Positions 61,083 to 64,000 of a stretch of DNA of 64,000 bases are shown here, one piece after another. The notes beneath the pieces are model-generated. The model was given only the letters and a program-made list of their open reading frames with translations, did not search any database and had not been told where the DNA came from. The translations under genes were made by a program, and so were the position numbers. The stretch spans positions 124,001-188,000 of the forward strand of contig NBIV01000097.1 in the NCBI GenBank assembly GCA_003194525.1. Direction: 5' to 3'. This stretch comes from Gracilariopsis chorda. Taxonomy: Eukaryota; Rhodophyta; Florideophyceae; Gracilariales; Gracilariaceae. Numbering within the stretch: the stretch's first letter is position 1; every line of letters starts with the position of its first letter.

Positions 61083-64000
61083 TGCGGTGAGCGTGAAGAG
61101 ATGAGAAGATTGATGTACAGCGGAGTAAGGGATTCGCTGGGGCGTGGAGATGGATTGTAAGCGCGCTGCAGATCGGAGCCTTCCGGTCCACAACTTGAGA
61201 AAGTCCGGGACGGGGGGTGTGATTGGCTGTTTCTAACAAATGCAGTTGCCCTTCATTTTAAGGCGTTGGATTTGCTGATTATTGCCCAAGCCGAGAGATG
61301 CGACCTAAAGTTACCAAGGGTATGCTACAGTGGCATCCGTAGTCTGCTTAAAGTTATCTAGATGCGGAGCGTGTTTTAGCCTTACCATGTCCGACAGTTG
61401 CGCAGGTCTCGATCTTAGTGTACATACAGTACAGGGGGGTAGATTGCTAACCCTTATCGCTACACGGAATAGTGGCACCCTATTCAAAACGGTCATCCTG
61501 CGAACTATATCAAGTCAGGCATTAATGAGAAGCAACATGCCGCTACAAGCGCAATTGTTTACAACAGCTCAGTAATGAGCATCTGCCGCTGAGCTATAGC
61601 CCTCTCTGATCGTTTAGCCCGAAACGGCGCTATCAACAGCAATCTGTTCAATATCCTTAAACCAAAAAAGTATATCACCCTCCGGTGGTAAGGGAGCAAC
61701 AATTCCGTCATCTTTTTCACTGCCACAGTCCATAATATTCTCAGACTCACTCAGTCTGGTCCGTGTCTGGATCGGTTTTGATCGTTCAGTGACCATGGCT
61801 GGTTGATGGTGCTCGGAAACGGGTCGACACTTAGCAACAGAGATCATGCGAGTGGCAACCGACGACCGGGAGCAAAGTCTCCCCTATAGGTGTGCCACGT
61901 GCTGCGGGGTGGCATTACTTAGAGGGAGGCACTGCTCCAAGTGGCACAATTGCGAGCCTCCCCCCCTGTATCACTTGCGAAGCACGTTGGACCTGAGCAC
62001 AAACCCCACCATCCTGGCACTGGCGATGGAACTGCAAACGGAACACAGGTCACTGAACTCAAGGGATAAACCTTCACCCCGCTTTTCCTCATTCATCTCA
62101 TGGACCAACGGTCTTATCTTGCTAGTTGTTTTGAAGCAAATCACTGTACAATCACTACTTGTTACAAGTTGTTCGTAAAAAAAGCGCTACTATATGATAG
62201 GATCGTCAGTCCACCTGCACTTTTTGCGCGGAAGTATCCTAAGCTTCATAGGTATTGCAGTTTCGATACGTGAGTAGGTCGAACCTTTTGAATGCCTGTT
62301 TCTACTCCATCCTCGCGTTCAAATGCAGGTATAAACTGTCAACGGTGAGTTATGTACGGCAAGTGCACTACGTCCCCGGTTCCTTGTCACGTCAGTGGTA
62401 CTTGTTGGGAAGGGGATTTGCGGAACAGTTCGAACGACGACAATTGCATGTTACTGCCCGCCATGATGCTTTGAGTGACGCATACACTGCGTTTTCTGAC
62501 GTTTGTATACAAGTCGTAGGTCTGCTTCAAATGCTGTCCTTATAACCCTGATATTCTGTCTCTAGCTAGCGTGTTTGAATACTTTAAGCAGAGACAAGTT
62601 CTTTGATTAGGACTCCTCCTACCCTTGGTACGACGTTTTCGGAATTAGTTGCGTGCGCCCCATAAACAAACACCAATATCTACATTTTGTCTCAGCCGAA
62701 GGAACCCCAAAGACAGATGAATCGGAGGGGAACAGCCGCTGTCCTTCTTACGGCTTCGATCCGTTGACAGATGGTCCGATCGTGTGGGGTACGCTGTCAG
62801 CTCTTCTATTGCCATTACTTTCTGTAGGCTTTCTCCCATGTCTTCCTGATCAGGATCAGGGACGCTCAAAGAAAAAGAACCAAAGCGAATCAGCGATTGT
62901 GACTGCTTTGGAACTACAGTTCATTTGTTATATCTTTCCTCAATATTCGAACGAACTTTCATAAACCACCATCACCAAACTCTGAGATAAGTTGCTCGGC
63001 TTCACAGGCATTGCAACCCAATTGTTGTACACTTGCGAAGGCCGGTAGGGTTCAATAGTTGTCTTCATGTACAGCATTTGCGTTTCGGCGTATCTCAGGT
63101 TTCTCAAGTTCAATGTGGATACTAGCAAGCATTATCTGCTGCTTGGTAAAGCGCTTAATTCCACACCACCTATTTGTAAGATCGCAATAAGCACGAGTTT
63201 CAAGAATCTCGAGTTCTCTTTGGCCTACGGGCGACTTTTGGAAATGTGTAAATGGACCACTGTAACCAAGGGTGAAGGGATAGAAGGCTAATACTTTATT
63301 CTTCTACTACTCAGTCCTGTTCTTGTGCAGAATGACCGACTTTAATGACAGCATTTCTTCCAGTTCCATCAAATGCGAAATTGTAAGCAAGACCATGGCG
63401 CTGTTTCCAGCAGTAGAAATGCATGTGATTCGTGAGTGTAAATCGTTGAGACGATGGGACGTGCATTGATATTGGTGGTCTCGAATGTAGATGCAATTTG
63501 CTGGAACAATGTGTTTGAGGTGCTAAACAAGCTTGACAAAGCAGAATTCAGGAATGCGTAGAACTACAATGCATGTGTTTTCACGGAGAGGTGAGTTTGG
63601 GAAGTGTAAGTGAGATGTGGACGGCAACATGGTGCAGAAGATTGCGCAATGTTGTTCGGGCGCATGGGTGGATGGAGTCATGGATTGTGTTGTATCAGCT
63701 GGTGCTAATACTGTTACTAGACATGCAAAGCGGTGTTTCGAACGTTTCTTTTCATGCGCATCGTTCGGAATTGCTTGTTTGAGGAGGATGGGGAGCAGTT
63801 TCGACAAGACGGCAAACAGCTCGAATTGAATAGACTGAGAGTGCGCTGCAGGGGGTGATGTATGATGTGATGCTTTTGATTTGAAAGGAAACCTGGCGAG
63901 TATAGTTAGCTGGCCAAACGAATTAGTGTTCGGCGTGAATGACATGACATCGACATGGGGTTGGACATTTGCTTTAGTCAAATCGGTAGAAGGGGTGATA
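61083..64000. other. 2.9 kb without a supported gene
   Basis: The first 180 bp hold the promoter of copy 2. Beyond that are only short frames. The longest, 63523-63981 (-, 152 codons), and an opposing Cys-rich plus frame 63617-63829 (about 70 codons) cannot both be real, and neither shows a domain. Other frames (61846-62178 +, 62653-62964 +) are likewise unrecognised. No transposon motif is visible, so the gene island may continue past the window. Confidence 0.4.

Noticed and set aside
61559..61620. A tRNA-like start on the minus strand (GGCTATAGCTCAGCGG...)
   Set aside because: The D-arm cannot pair properly, the base before the would-be anticodon is not U, and no T-arm or acceptor partner follows.
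63523..63981. 152-codon minus-strand frame at the window end
   Set aside because: It has no domain, competes with an open plus frame, and no promoter or conserved context supports it.

Overview
The window looks like nuclear DNA of a red alga, probably a florideophyte resembling Chondrus. This is inference: compact intron-less genes for a universal eukaryotic factor (CPSF2/CPSF100) and for secretory-pathway glycosyltransferases sit in a short, visibly GC-richer island beside a long stretch of nested LTR retrotransposons. No database search was possible.

Region 1 (1-20.9 kb) is transposon territory. It holds the end of an LTR (1-92), a decayed copia integrase/RT (about 1180-2720), a young complete copia element on the minus strand (3615-8150) with 222-bp LTRs, a GGAAA target duplication and a half-tRNA-type primer site, a second decayed copia RT/RNase H of another family (about 15410-16690), and three copies of one LTR family, one of them inverted. 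The young element interrupts an older open frame that reads through if the element is removed.

Region 2 (20.9-39.2 kb) is a nest. A decayed plus-strand copia element is split between its pre-integrase domain and integrase core by a 13.8-kb minus-strand Ty3/gypsy element (22439-36234, TSD TACAC). That element was hit by two solo LTRs in opposite orientation (25707-26358 and 32544-33168) and by a 408-bp LTR-like insert in its 3' LTR. Between pol and the 3' LTR it carries a decayed ORF on the opposite strand.

Region 3 (39.2-46.2 kb) is transitional: a dead pogo-like transposase, a 63-bp near-perfect palindrome and a 476-codon ORF of unknown function.

Region 4 (46.2-61.1 kb) is the gene island: secreted Cu/Zn superoxide dismutase (-), CPSF2 (-), a GT61/EOGT-like glycosyltransferase (+), a secreted Thr-linker two-domain protein (-), an unknown protein with an organelle-targeting-like N-terminus (+), and a tandem pair of O-fucosyltransferase-like type II membrane proteins (-,-), each 441 aa. 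Three of the sugar-related products probably act in the Golgi/secretory route. TATA boxes are visible upstream of several genes. Beyond 61.1 kb I recognise no gene.
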